Source of the DNA: Dissophora ornata | Lineage: Eukaryota > Mortierellomycota > Mortierellomycetes > Mortierellales > Mortierellaceae | Assembly: GCA_025201705.1 (NCBI GenBank) | Contig: MU616931.1 | Location: forward strand, 1 to 31,236 | DNA length: 31,236 nucleotides | Direction of reading: 5' to 3' | In this document: positions 12,101-22,129 of the stretch, piece by piece | Layout: the number at the start of each line of letters is the position of its first letter | Position numbering within the stretch: position 1 is the first letter of the stretch | Program-made: the position numbers and the translations under genes | Notes under the pieces: model-generated | Databases searched by the model: none | The model's input: only the letters and a program-made list of their open reading frames with translations | Told to the model about the DNA's origin: nothing

Positions 12101-13354
12101 AATGCCGTGTTTGACCTTTGACCACTCTGCCTGGTACCAACCTCTCTCTTCTTGCGCCTTTGCCTGTGAAAATCAACAAGTTTTTTTTGCATGGTTAAAA
12201 AACTACACTCTTGATATTCAGTTTTCGCGCAAGTACACATAACCCCCCTTCACGTACGACTGTTTCGTCATATAGACGCTTCCACTCATCGGCTACATAA
12301 AGCTGCTGCTTCAGGACTTTAAGCTTGGTCACGGCTTCGAGTTCCTTTTCTAGATGGCCAAAAGAAACCAAATGCGACCGATCCGTTAGAACCAACTATT
12401 GGTAAGCAGAAAGACGGACGGACGACAACAAAATGGGAGGCATGTTCACTAGGGCTACCTCGATAGAACACATCCACCATTTTCAATTCACCGTCGAGGA
12501 ACTCAAAAAATTCGACTTCCTCAGGGAGAAGCTGAACCATGACGCTGTCTATTGTATCTCCCTCTACCACTAATCACAGGTCAAAACAAAAAAAAAATGG
12601 CGAGAATCAAATTAGATCTCACGTTATACAAGAGCCGCTGTGTCGCATTGCGATTTTGTGTCATGTCTCGCCTTGTCTTACCACGAATGACCCTTGGTCG
12701 TCTCGCATGCTCTGAAGTACTGTTTATTGTTAACCTCCGAGTTAGGGCCCTGAAGAGCTCTGGGTGCTGCGGCTGAGCACCGGTGTCCGATCTACCAGGG
12801 CGGCCTCTCTCAGTCGGCTTGATATTGACAGATTGAGATTGAGATTGTTGGGGTTGCTGTTGTTGCTGCTGTTGCTGCTGCAAGACGCCCTGTGCGCCTT
12901 GCAAGGTCGAGCTGCGCTCAGATCGGTCCTCATCTGGGATATTCAACGTTGTTGATGGCCCCTGTGGAAATTTGGCGGATTGAATGGTATCATAACTCTT
13001 CACACAAGGACGACCTTGTCCGATGATGGGTGTAGTCCCGGTAGGTGAGTCTGGCGCAAGATCTGGCGAGTGGACAGCAGCTGGGCGTTCGGGGTAGTCG
13101 TTCTCGGGTTCTGAAGTCAAGGTCCTACCAAGGTTATCGGGTGTCGAGGGATCGATTGTCACTCTCAATGGCCTCGTCCCAGCGGCGGATTCAGAACAGC
13201 TGTGATGATCAGTCGGACGCTGATCTTGGGCTGTTTCGTAATCTGCGACGGCAGCTTCAATCTTCTTGAGGTATTTTTTGCCCAGTTTATAGTTGATGTA
13301 TGCTTTGCGCCATTCAGGCACGACCTCATCTTGGAGGACCTTTGCAAACTTCAT
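9156..13354 (-). CDS. SYG1: SPX-EXS phosphate exporter, SYG1/XPR1 family, 9 exons, 1131 aa
   Basis: Exons on the minus strand are 13354-12682, 12569-12459, 12349-12258, 12163-11729, 11639-11409, 11310-11035, 10937-10613, 10508-10028 and 9927-9156. XPR1-type proteins export inorganic phosphate; the SPX domain senses inositol pyrophosphates. SPX begins at residue 1 ([20 protein letters not shown], then [11 protein letters not shown]), is interrupted by a ~180-residue Ser/Pro/Gln-rich insert with nine glutamines in a row, resumes with [18 protein letters not shown], and ends at [19 protein letters not shown]. Several membrane helices follow. EXS-domain motifs are [30 protein letters not shown] and [17 protein letters not shown]. 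The C-terminal ~230 residues are cytoplasmic, with an acidic run and an acidic end (DEDDTDEDD). Intron 5 uses a GC donor. Confidence 0.95.
11311..11408 (-). other. GC-AG intron in SYG1
   Basis: Exon 5 ends ...AACAAACAG and the intron starts GCAAGT; it ends CCAATAG before ATACACCAC. No GT donor nearby keeps the frame, while GC gives phase 0 and joins SNKQ to [10 protein letters not shown], as expected for the family. CAG|GCAAGT is the strong consensus for GC donors. Confidence 0.85.
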
Positions 13355-14483
13355 CGCACTCCCCTAGCTGTTCTTTTCAACCGTCAAGAGCAAAAGAATA
13401 CAGGGGGTAGAGATGATTGAGGCAGTGATCTTTCTGCAAGGACAGGAGTCAGGCACCCTTGCGAAGGGCTAATATGATGGGTGTATGGCGAAGAGAAGAT
13501 AACCAATGAGGAGGTTAAAAAAGGGAGTGTGGAAGGAAAACAAGAACTGGTTCGTCGTGAGTTGTTGTTTGATTTATGAATTTTGACAAAACAATCCAAT
13601 GGAAATCAAAGGTGTCGTGTGAGCAGAAAAAGCCCAGTTGGGAAATCCAGCCAAAAAAAAAAAAAAAAACAATTGCTGCAGTGTTTACTCCTCCAGCGGC
13701 AATTGCTTCAGACGATGCGGGAGAGAGGGACACGGAGCGAACGGATGAATAATATTGACCCGGTAGAAAAATCGCCGAGGCCTAGAATGATTGTTTTCAC
13801 ATTTTCACATACACTGGGGCACTGGGACACTGGGGGGTTGTGATGAGTGAGATGGGTAATTGAAATGTTGGAGAGATGAATGGCTAATGGAGAAGCGATG
13901 CTCACGCAACTCACCCCACCAAGAAGTGCGCTTTGGTGCAAAATAAAGGTGAAACCAACAAGTACAGGTGAATGTGTGTGTGCAAGGGCAACGCTCTGGG
14001 GCGGCGGGAGCACGACGTGCACGTGCATGCGCATCGTCCACATTGTTCAATTATGAAAAAAGTTGTGGAGCACAAGCATGCAGATGGATGTCAATTGCAA
14101 AAAATGGAAGCCCACACGCGACCACTGTTGTGCAACGGTCACCCTGCAGCACCCCAGCTTGCAAAAAAGAAAAGAAAGGGTGACGAAATTACTTGTTGAT
14201 CGTCTACAGAGAGGAGCTGGGCCATCATAACAAAGACAAGCAGGTACCATGTGTTCGTCACTTAGCCATCTTCATCCGCCCTGGGAAACACTGTCCTTGA
14301 TCTCTCGTATTTTAGAGTTGCTCAAACTCCATGCCAGCGTCTATGCTACCAAGACATTTACTGCTCGTAGCCGGCACCGCAGACTATATGAATTCTCTTT
14401 TTCTTCAATTTCCTGTGTCCTTTCCACATCCAATTGGCACTCTCGTATCGCCAGTACACATTTCATACATATTTAGATAATAA
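13355..14483. other. Divergent intergenic region between SYG1 and the PAP2 gene
   Basis: About 1.1 kb with no gene I can support. It holds the promoters of both flanking genes, an A-run near 13651-13669, and a palindromic CACGTG at 14020-14025 inside GTGCACGTGCATGCGC. Open frames here are short and biased. Confidence 0.5.
14020..14025. promoter_or_regulatory. CACGTG E-box in the SYG1/PAP2 divergent promoter
   Basis: CACGTG is the core of Pho4/bHLH binding sites. It is 666 bp upstream of the SYG1 start and 459 bp upstream of the PAP2 start. A link to phosphate control of the exporter is only an inference. Another CACGTG occurs at 19462-19467. Confidence 0.25.
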
Positions 14484-15668
14484 ATGCGACTCAAGGCAAC
14501 AACAGCGGAGGGCCTAAAGCGCTGGTTCCTGCGAAGGTATAGGTTCACTCGCCAGAGTATTGGCTGCACTCTGTTGGCCATCGTCATCTTTAGCTTAACC
14601 CTCTATTTCATGGTAAGCATTCAGATCCATACACCTTGCTTGACTCATATTTGGACAGTGGTCGCTAACTAACGCTGTATTCTGTCTGTATGAAGAATAT
14701 CATGGCCAATGTTGCCTCATACCTCTCTCCAGACAACACCGAGACTCCTGAGATATCCGACCGGCTCTTCGAAGTCATACCCTCGATACAGCTGCTCTGG
14801 TTGACAGATCTCGCCGACGTGCTCATGTTTGTCCCAACAGTGCTCCTTGTCTTGACGCACTACCGCCCACTCTATCTCCTCTGCAAAGTTCTCTTGACCT
14901 GGGCCCTCTGCGACCTTATGCGCATCAGGACCGTCGCCATCACTTCATTTCCGGATCCACGCGATGGCTGCATTCACTCTGTTGGCGAGTTCTTCACCAC
15001 CTTCACTATGCATCGATGTGGCGACTGCATGTTCAGTGGACACACAATTATCTTTGTCATCTCAGCGTTGATCTGGACAAGTCACGGCTACCATCGTTTC
15101 CCGCAACGCCTTCGTTGGCTCGGATGGATTGCTTTGATCTTTGTCTGGGCCCTTTGTATTGGGTCAGCACTCATTGTGATTGCGAATCGTGCACATTACA
15201 CCGTGGATGTCTTGGTGGCCTTTTACATTGCCGGATGAAACTTTTACATCTGGACCTATGTTTTCAAGCGTTATATCGAAGACAAGGGGCGTCTCCGTGA
15301 CCTGACCCATCCCTGGGGAGACGGACCCGACGCCCGAGCACACGTTAGGCGGCGCAAGGAGCGTTAGGCGGCGCAAGGAGCGTCGGCAACAGCAGGTTGA
15401 CGCAGAGAAGGATGCCGTGACCATCCAGGGCGCGGATGGGGCACACATGGTGTCTATTGTTACAGAGATTCCGCCTATTCAGCAGGGCGTGTCCCTGACC
15501 ATGATAGAAGATGGTGTCGATAGAGAGTCATCAGGGCCAAGCGTAACAAGAGGCGATAAGATGCAGACCGACATTCGCAATGCACCTGGACTTCATGGAC
15601 ACATAGACGGATATAACAGGTACACATTCAAATTATACGTACAACTCACACATGAGATGGCGAGGTAA
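14484..15668 (+). pseudogene. Sphingomyelin-synthase-like PAP2 gene with two disabling lesions
   Basis: Exon 1 is 14484-14612; exon 2 starts at 14696 (donor GTAAGC, branch point CTAAC). The protein resembles the PAP2-C/sphingomyelin synthase family, which makes phosphosphingolipids from ceramide in Golgi or plasma membrane. Several membrane helices are followed by the catalytic motifs CGDCMFSGHT and HYTVD, which carry the His/His/Asp triad. Five residues beyond, in FYIAG-stop-NFYIWTYVFKRY, a TGA at 15236-15238 sits where TGG (Trp) is expected. The frame stays open after it until a 19-bp tandem duplication (15344-15381) shifts it and creates TAG at 15365. Removing one repeat unit conceptually restores an open tail to 15668. 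As written the product is 223 aa, with the triad intact but the last helix broken. Recent pseudogene, strain-specific null or base errors are all possible. Confidence 0.75.
15344..15381 (+). repeat. Perfect 19-bp tandem duplication in the PAP2 gene
   Basis: The unit GTTAGGCGGCGCAAGGAGC occurs twice head to tail, at 15344-15362 and 15363-15381. Nineteen is not a multiple of three, so it shifts the frame from the conserved one into another. Replication slippage or an assembly error would both produce it. Confidence 0.95.
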
Positions 15669-15998
15669 TTGGCGCTGTTCCACACAACAGAGACACGGTT
15701 GCGATTACGTTGACATGGGCACGGCACATTTGGTGGCAAATCCTTTCCCAAAAAGATATTCTGTGACTTCGAGCACCTTCTCGAAGATTCATTGGTCGAC
15801 CAGTAAGACCTAGGATGTTCGACGCGACCTGGCCCCTCCAACCTCCACCATAAAATGTGAGATCTGACACAGTTTTTTTTTCATATCTCAACCACGCTTG
15901 ACATCTTCCCCGCTCTTCCTTCATCCTTTCTACCCCTCCCGATCCTCACTCCCTACTCCCCACTAGCTACTTTCCACGCCCAAGGCCTGCCACTTGCC
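15669..15998. other. Intergenic region and promoter of the BAG gene
   Basis: 330 bp between the PAP2 relic tail and the BAG start. The final 100 bases are C/T-rich, as in other leaders here. No gene is seen. Confidence 0.5.
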
Positions 15999-17243
15999 AT
16001 GTACCCCTTCTTTCAAGACCCACGGGTGAATCCCAATGCCCGGCGTCGACAGGAGCGGCAAGACTTCTTCCCGTCGTTCTCGAACCCACTGCTCTTCGAT
16101 CCTTTCTCACAGAACAACAGAGTTGAGGGTGAGGAAGAACAAGAAGTGGATCCTGTTCTCAGCCCCAGCAAGCAGCGCCAGCAGCTGCTGCGTCAGCAAC
16201 AACTTGAGCAGCAGCGCCTACAACAGCTCGAGCGACAACGGCAGCAAGAGTTATACGAACAGCAGCTCGCGCAAGAGCAAGAAGAAGAAGAAACCCTGCG
16301 CCGTGAGGCTGCTCTGAGGGCACAGCAATTACAGCAGCAACGGATGCAACAACAACATCGTCATAATCATCATCAAAGTCACGATGAGGAACCTGAAATG
16401 CACCAAGCCGAGCATACTGCGAATAGACGCCACCACGCTCAACAGAAGCATCCGCAAGCGCAGAATGCACAAGCACCGCATCCTCAACAAAAGAATCCGC
16501 ATCATCCTCAGCAGCATCAGCATTCCCATCAGCAGCATCTCCTGCAACAGCATGCTCAACAACAACATCAGCAACAAGAGCAGCAAGCGCACGGTCCCAA
16601 GAGACGCAACCGTCGTCAACGAAAGCATGAGGCGCATGAATTCACGGTCAACCAAGCGCCAGCGTCACATCTTCATCCACCCACCCGTGAATCAGACGCG
16701 GCAGACAACATGGCTTCGTTAGTGGAGTCTGCGTTTGGTGGTGACAATGACGAGCCTATGCTAAATCATGCCCAATCGGAGAATACTGCTACAAAGCCCG
16801 CTCGTTCTGCTCCCACCTCCACCGCATCGTCAGCGTTGCAAGAGCCCCGGGTCTCTGAGTCTAGCGATTCAGCTGAACAAGACGAGCAAGAACCGGATCA
16901 GGAAATGATCGAGACGTCTGACGATGATGAGCCGCAGCTTGTCAACCGGGAAATCCAGCAAAAGAGTTGGACGGAGCTTGAACAGATTGATGTGTCCCTA
17001 AACGAACTGGCCGAAGAACTTGACCAGATTCTAGCGGGGAAGATCTCGAACAGGAAGAGAATCCTGCTGACGGAGGAGAATCTCACCAAAGCTATGCTCA
17101 AAATCGACGCGGTTGAGAGCGGCGGAGATGTCTCCATCAGGAAGAGGCGCAAGGAGCTGATTGGTCGGGCAGAAGAACTGCTCGCCAAGGTGGACGAGTT
17201 CAAGCGCAGGGCCAAGGTCAGCGTCTACAACCCTAGCCATTAA
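15999..17243 (+). CDS. BAG-domain co-chaperone with Q/H-rich region, 414 aa
   Basis: A single-exon gene. BAG domains bind the ATPase domain of Hsp70 and act as nucleotide exchange factors. The C-terminal part (about residues 325-404) has the three-helix BAG pattern: ELEQIDVSLNELAEELDQIL, then LLTEENLTKAMLKIDAVE, then RKRRKELIGRAEELLAKVDE. The N-terminus starts MYPFFQDPRVNPNARRRQER. Residues ~55-200 are an extreme Gln/His-rich, partly coiled-coil stretch, and ~205-320 are acidic/Ser-rich and probably disordered. It could be a stress or quality-control adaptor; the client is not evident. A partial second copy of its BAG end lies at 18241-18831. AATAAA at 17287-17292 gives a short 3' UTR. Confidence 0.88.
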   Translation: MYPFFQDPRVNPNARRRQERQDFFPSFSNPLLFDPFSQNNRVEGEEEQEVDPVLSPSKQRQQLLRQQQLEQQRLQQLERQRQQELYEQQLAQEQEEEETLRREAALRAQQLQQQRMQQQHRHNHHQSHDEEPEMHQAEHTANRRHHAQQKHPQAQNAQAPHPQQKNPHHPQQHQHSHQQHLLQQHAQQQHQQQEQQAHGPKRRNRRQRKHEAHEFTVNQAPASHLHPPTRESDAADNMASLVESAFGGDNDEPMLNHAQSENTATKPARSAPTSTASSALQEPRVSESSDSAEQDEQEPDQEMIETSDDDEPQLVNREIQQKSWTELEQIDVSLNELAEELDQILAGKISNRKRILLTEENLTKAMLKIDAVESGGDVSIRKRRKELIGRAEELLAKVDEFKRRAKVSVYNPSH

Positions 17244-17286
17244 TCCCATCCAACCCTTTGTACATTTACACTTCATAAACTGAAAA

Positions 17287-17292
17287 AATAAA
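17287..17292 (+). terminator. Poly(A) signal of the BAG gene
   Basis: AATAAA 44 nt after the stop at 17243. The matching hexamer in the BAG relic is at 18892-18897. Confidence 0.65.
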
Positions 17293-17502
17293 AGCTTCAT
17301 TTTGACTTTGATTGCGCATTGAATAATACCATATACTATGTCGTCGAGCATTGGTCCCGGCTTGCATGATTGTGGTACACGAGGACCCGCGTTTTCCATG
17401 CTGCAGGTGATGGTTCGTGCTGTATCCACATCAAGACTTTAAAGTTTCGCTACATCGGCTTTCTGGCATAAACTCCCCGCATCTCGCTTGATACTGTCAC
17501 CC

Positions 17503-18240
17503 ATGGTACGCAAAGCGATTCAAATGAAGCATATTATGGACGAGCGTAGCCGTCAGTTAGGTTATATTGTGCAGAGAGGAAAGGCAGGTGAAGAGACGGA
17601 GAGTATGTTGCGAGAAGGATGGATGAGGAGATCAAAAGGTGGATTGAATGCATTGAATGCATGAATGTGAGAATCCTAATTCCTCTGCTCATCACAATTG
17701 TGATACCCCTGAAAATCTCTTTCCAACGAAAATCTCCTCCTTTCCAAGAGAAGAAGAGAGAGAGAGAGAGAGAGGGCAATAGTGATAGATCAGGTCCACA
17801 CATGCTGATGTCTATTATAAACACCTCGTGTTACCATGGTTCCTCGCCCATCATGACGCGTTCTAGGTTACGTTCCAGAAGCGAGGCTTCGAACTGATGA
17901 AGGCGATGGAGCTCATTGTGCTCTGCGACTGCCAGATAGGTTTGCTCATGTTCGACTTGAGCAACGTACTCTTTACACGGCATTGCTGCGATCGTTCTCC
18001 GATACAATGAGATATATATGCTCCTTACACTGAATAGTGATAATTATTATAATGATTTGATCCATTTCCTGTCATGCTCTTGCATCTCAACACCATGATT
18101 CACGCGAGACATATACGAACATGGAACCACTCAGCGTAGCCGATAACAAGGACTTTGATGACAAGGGTACCACGTCTGTCCCGCCTCAACCACAGTCGCC
18201 GCCTGAGCCCTCTTCTGCACACCACACTTCAGGGCAGGCT
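17503..18240 (+). pseudogene. Truncated, broken copy of the MADS-box gene
   Basis: This is a DNA-level copy of the first three exons of the MADS gene at 20107, introns included. Exon 1 (17503-17556) reads MVRKAIQMKHIMDERSRQ against [18 protein letters not shown]. Its donor base G is changed, giving CAG|TTAGGT. Exon 2 (from 17867) reads VTFQKRGFELMK, has lost one Lys codon, and continues [17 protein letters not shown]. An 11-bp deletion after AGCAAC near 17967 then shifts the frame to a TGA. Its second donor is mutated (GAGGTATAT to GAGATATAT). The exon 3 acceptor is also gone, although HDSRETYTN and SVPPQPQS remain recognisable. Homology to the MADS gene stops near 18240, where BAG-like sequence takes over. 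The first intron, including a GA microsatellite, is still alignable, so it is not a retrocopy. Confidence 0.88.
17755..17774. repeat. GA microsatellite
   Basis: About ten AG units inside the former first intron of the MADS relic. A similar GA/CAGA tract lies in intron 4 of PRE4 at 24653-24682. Confidence 0.8.
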
Positions 18241-18831
18241 GCTCAACGACAGCATCAACAAGTGCGGCACGCGCAGGCACAGCATCCTCAGACAAAGGCA
18301 CCCTCAACAGCCTCGACAAAAGGACCCTCACCAACCTCAGTAAAAAGATCCTCAGCAACTTCAGTAGAAGGGGTCCTTTGCAGCATCAACAAAAGAATTC
18401 TCAACATCTACATCAGCATCAGCAGAACCCCCCAACAACAGCAGCAGCGCCGTCCAAAACAACAGGCAAACGATTCCAAGAGACGACAGCCGCCGTCCAC
18501 GAAAGCAAGAGCCACACGAATCCGCGGCCAATCAAACGCAGAAACAGCTGCGTGCAGACCAGGAGCTTTAGCAGAAGAGTCGGGCCGAACAAGAGCAAAT
18601 TGATGCAAACCTTACCGAGTTGTCCCGAAGAGCTTGATCAGATTCTGGGGGGAGATGTCGGGCAAGAAGACAATCTTATTGAAAGAGGATAATCACACCA
18701 AAGTTATGCTCAGGGTCGATGCAATTGAGAGTGGTGGGGATGTCGCGATCAGAAAGAAGCGTAAGGAACTGATTGGTCGGGTAGAGGAGCTGCTCGTCAA
18801 GGTGGACGAGTTCAAACACAGGCGACCATAG
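18241..18831 (+). pseudogene. Truncated, frameshifted copy of the BAG gene fused to the MADS relic
   Basis: From 18241 the sequence matches the Gln/His-rich part of the BAG gene from about 16438 (shared CTCAAC...CGCAGG...CAGCATCCTCA pattern). It continues to the end of the BAG domain. Two frameshifts break it: one near 18623-18626 (before EELDQIL) and one near 18652-18660, a G-rich run. The last segment still encodes VMLRVDAIESGGDVAIRKKR and KELIGRVEELLVKVDEF, close to the intact gene, and stops at 18831. A poly(A) hexamer at 18892-18897 is kept. An open frame from 18121 to 18603 runs through the fusion point and could give a 160-aa MADS/BAG hybrid peptide. I see no promoter for it. Confidence 0.85.
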
Positions 18832-20106
18832 CCCGAGCAGTTAAACTCAGTGAGGCCTTGCTGCCTACACTCCTCTCTCGCCTTGAATGAAAATAAAGGA
18901 CAGCAGCGAAGGGGCATTTGAGCCATAGGGAATCACCTCGATTGCGAGCTCATGGGTGTGGATGATGTCGCAGCATCAAGCGTTCTCGCGGAAATAATAC
19001 CCGAGGACCCATGTTTTCGCTGCAGCTGTTGAGCACTTTGTGGAGGGAGGAGGCCATGCAGGGGAACAAAAAACAACAGAATGAGGATCGATCTACAACT
19101 CAAACATCAGCGAGTCTTTGCCAATACTGCGCTGATTGGCGGTAGGCAGCAAGGGGATCTGGTGGATGGGCGTAAGGGCCAACGGAGTTGAGCTGCGCCG
19201 GACACACGATTGTCAGTGCCGCATCTCTTTATGATACGCCATTTATTATTAGGGGGAGTGATAGGCAGTTGGCCAGGTGTTGTGCTGGTATGCACCACTA
19301 CAGTACTGTGCGCTGTTATAGCGGCGTTATAGTTGTGCGAGTGGACAAAGCGGTTAGGCAATGAACTCCTTTGCATTATCGCAGCTGTCCTCAGTTTATT
19401 TTCATCAAACCCAAAAATAAATGTGGAGCTCACAAGCGGCCTGGTGCTATAAATAACCGTACACGTGACACGTCAGCACCCTTCGCCATGCCATGGGTGT
19501 CTGCGAAAGGGAGGAACACAGTGCGTCGAGGACCTGCGCAAAGGGATGCACACGACGGACATATCAAACACACGCTTCCACATATAAACACACGCATACA
19601 CCGCTGGGGAGCGCATTGGTCCATTCACCTCAACATCACATTCCCCATCCGCCTTTTCTTGCCCGCTCTTTGTCTCTTTGTCCGACGCTGTATCTTTCCA
19701 AAGTGTCATCGCCAATCTTGTCTGTTCCTGTCAAAAAGTCCTTGAATTGAATCTGCGAAATCAAAAACATAAAAAATAAAAACAAGGCAGCCCTTCACTT
19801 CGCGACCCTCCCTCCCTCCACCGGCTCCTTTCCTCCATCGTTATTCGCTCCTTCCCTCCGTTCGCATCTCACCCTTCTTTGCTCTTTGCGCTTCCCGTTT
19901 GCTTTGGTCCGCTTGTCTTGCTCTACTTGTTTAGGCTGCTTAGTGCTGAAACCGCAGAGTAGTAGTTAGCCCTTTCCCTTCAGTGCAGTTTTCACCCCAT
20001 CCCCGGATTAGAAATACCCGGCAACACCGGCTTTAGGATCTCCTCCAGTCATCAAACCTCCCGCATTCAGCTTGCCCCATTCACTTGAGAGAACAGTACT
20101 GTCGCC
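18832..20106. other. Intergenic region and leader of the MADS gene
   Basis: No gene is supported. The stretch 19003-19025 (GAGGACCC-TGTTTTC-CTGCAG) matches 17381-17406 after the intact BAG gene, showing that duplicated spacer sequence survives. A TATAAATA at 19448-19455 is followed by CACGTG at 19462-19467 and may be a core promoter. From about 19640 to 20100 the sequence is C/T-rich, consistent with a long leader. Open frames at 19371-19750 are biased and have no domain. Confidence 0.5.
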
Positions 20107-22095
20107 ATGGGACGCAAAAAGATTCAAATCAAGACAATCATGGACGAGCGTAACCGTCAGGTACAGGCCTACATTTCTGCTGCAGCTGGGTTTCGGGTTA
20201 TTTTTTTTTTGTGAACAAAAAGAGATGGAGAGTGTGCTGTGGGACGGATGGGTGCAGAGTGAGGAGAGATCAAAGAGATGGAATGAACATGAATGTGGGG
20301 AATTCCCTTTTTTTTTATTCCTATTCCTGCCCGCCTCTGTTCTTTTTATATCCTTGTTCGCCGTTCACTTTCTATTTCTCGACCAAACTCTGGCCGTTAA
20401 AAATAGCGAAGGGAATAGAGAGACAGCGACTTCAGGGTCCACGAGTGTGTGTGTGTGTGTGTGTGTGGGGAGCGAGGGGGAGAACGACAGCCCCTGCTTA
20501 GCCCAGGGTATCCCACTTGGGCATACTTGTCGGTTTCTGCGTGCTTGACTAGACTCTCTTCCCACACAGTCCATGGCCCGCATGATTCCCACCTCCAAGA
20601 AGAGTGTGTGTGGGAGAGATAAAACAATAGAGTTATCCGGTCCACATGCAGTAGGTTGTCATAATAGCACAGCGCGGTACTTCATCTAATCAAATCTCTC
20701 TCCCATTGCCATGGCACTCGACCCATCATGACCCACTCTAGGTTACGTTCCAGAAACGACGCTTCGGACTCATGAAGAAGGCGATGGAGCTCAGTGTGCT
20801 CTGCGACTGCCAGATAGGCCTGATCATCTTCAACTCAAACAACAAACTGGTCCAGTACTCTTCACACGACATGGATTCGATCCTTCTCCGATACACCGAG
20901 GTATATATGCTCCTGCACCCCGTACATCCGTATATTGCGCTCTTATTACACTCTTATTGTCCTCTTATTGCCCTCTTATTGCACTCTATTGCATCGGACC
21001 GTCCTCTTTTTCTTTTCCAATCGATCAAAAACACACTGTGCGCGTGGGCCCTCGCGTTCCCTCTCTCCTTCTATGTCGATCGACCCAAAAGTGGCACTAA
21101 CCGATTTGATCCTTTTTCCGCCATGTTCCCGCCCACCAGTACAATGATTCATGCGAGACTTATTCGAACAAGGAGTTCCTCAGCGCAACCGATATCAAGG
21201 AAGAGGACGAGGACGAGGACGGCCACTCGGGAGGCGGCGATGACAGGAGTATCATGTCTGTCACGCCTCAACCACAGTCGCTGTCAAAGCCCTCGTCACA
21301 CCACACTCCAGGACATGCCACTTTGCAGACACCCCCCTCACATCCGCCAAGCCTGGCGCACCCCCCCCCACCAATGTCGACACACATGCCACGAAGCCCA
21401 TACCAAATGCCAAATGTGGTTGTTCACCCGCAGCAGTATGACGCATTCCAGTATCAGCAGCCGCCACTGGATCAGCAGTACCGACAGCAGCAACAGCACC
21501 AACAGCAGCAACAGTACAACCAGCAGCAGCAGCAGCTTTTCCTTCAACAACAACAACAGCAGCAGCAGCAGCAACAACAGCAGTTGCAACAACAACAACA
21601 ACAACTCCAGCATCATCACCAGCAGCAACAGCAGCAACATTTCCAGCAACAGCAATTGCAACTGCAGCAGCAGCAACAACAACAGCAATTCCAGAACCTA
21701 CAGCCATTGCCCGTCCACTCTCCGCAACCTCAGATGGCCATGTCTCCTCAACCGATGCATCAGGTATGACTAAGCAAATTCTTTTTTTGGTTCATGATAT
21801 TCCTCTGTAGGACATAGTAAGCTGACCCTTGTTTCATTCTGTTATTAGATGCCTCCCCAGAGTAGACCATATCAGCCACAGCAGTTTCCATCATCTTCGC
21901 CATTGTTTATGAACCGCGCGCTGAGCCAGCCTCAGAGTGGGCAGACTCTGCAGGTTCCAATGTCTGCACCCATGTCCCTTCCTATGCAGCAGCCCCAGTC
22001 TTTGGTACAACATCAGCCGCAACAGCAGTTGCAACAACAGCACATGCAGCAACTTCAACAGCAGCAGCCACAACACTTGCAACCACAGCAACAGC

Positions 22096-22129
<34 letters not shown>

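Noticed and set aside
15236..15238. UGA read as tryptophan through an altered genetic code or recoding
   Set aside because: All other genes in the window end normally with standard stops and use TGG for Trp, and a second lesion follows in the same gene, so decay or base error is simpler.
16159..16655. Minus-strand Leu/Met-rich and Ala/Val-rich frames opposite the BAG gene
   Set aside because: These are shadows of the Gln/His-rich coding sequence, hydrophobic only because CAN codons reverse to NTG.
17503..18240. Retrotransposed copy of the MADS mRNA
   Set aside because: The copy retains sequence alignable to the introns of the parent and has no poly(A) tail or target-site duplication, so DNA-level duplication fits better.
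19371..19750. Overlapping open frames in the MADS upstream region
   Set aside because: Two frames and the antisense are open over the same stretch, with His/Thr/Pro-biased content and no similarity. I treat it as promoter and leader sequence.
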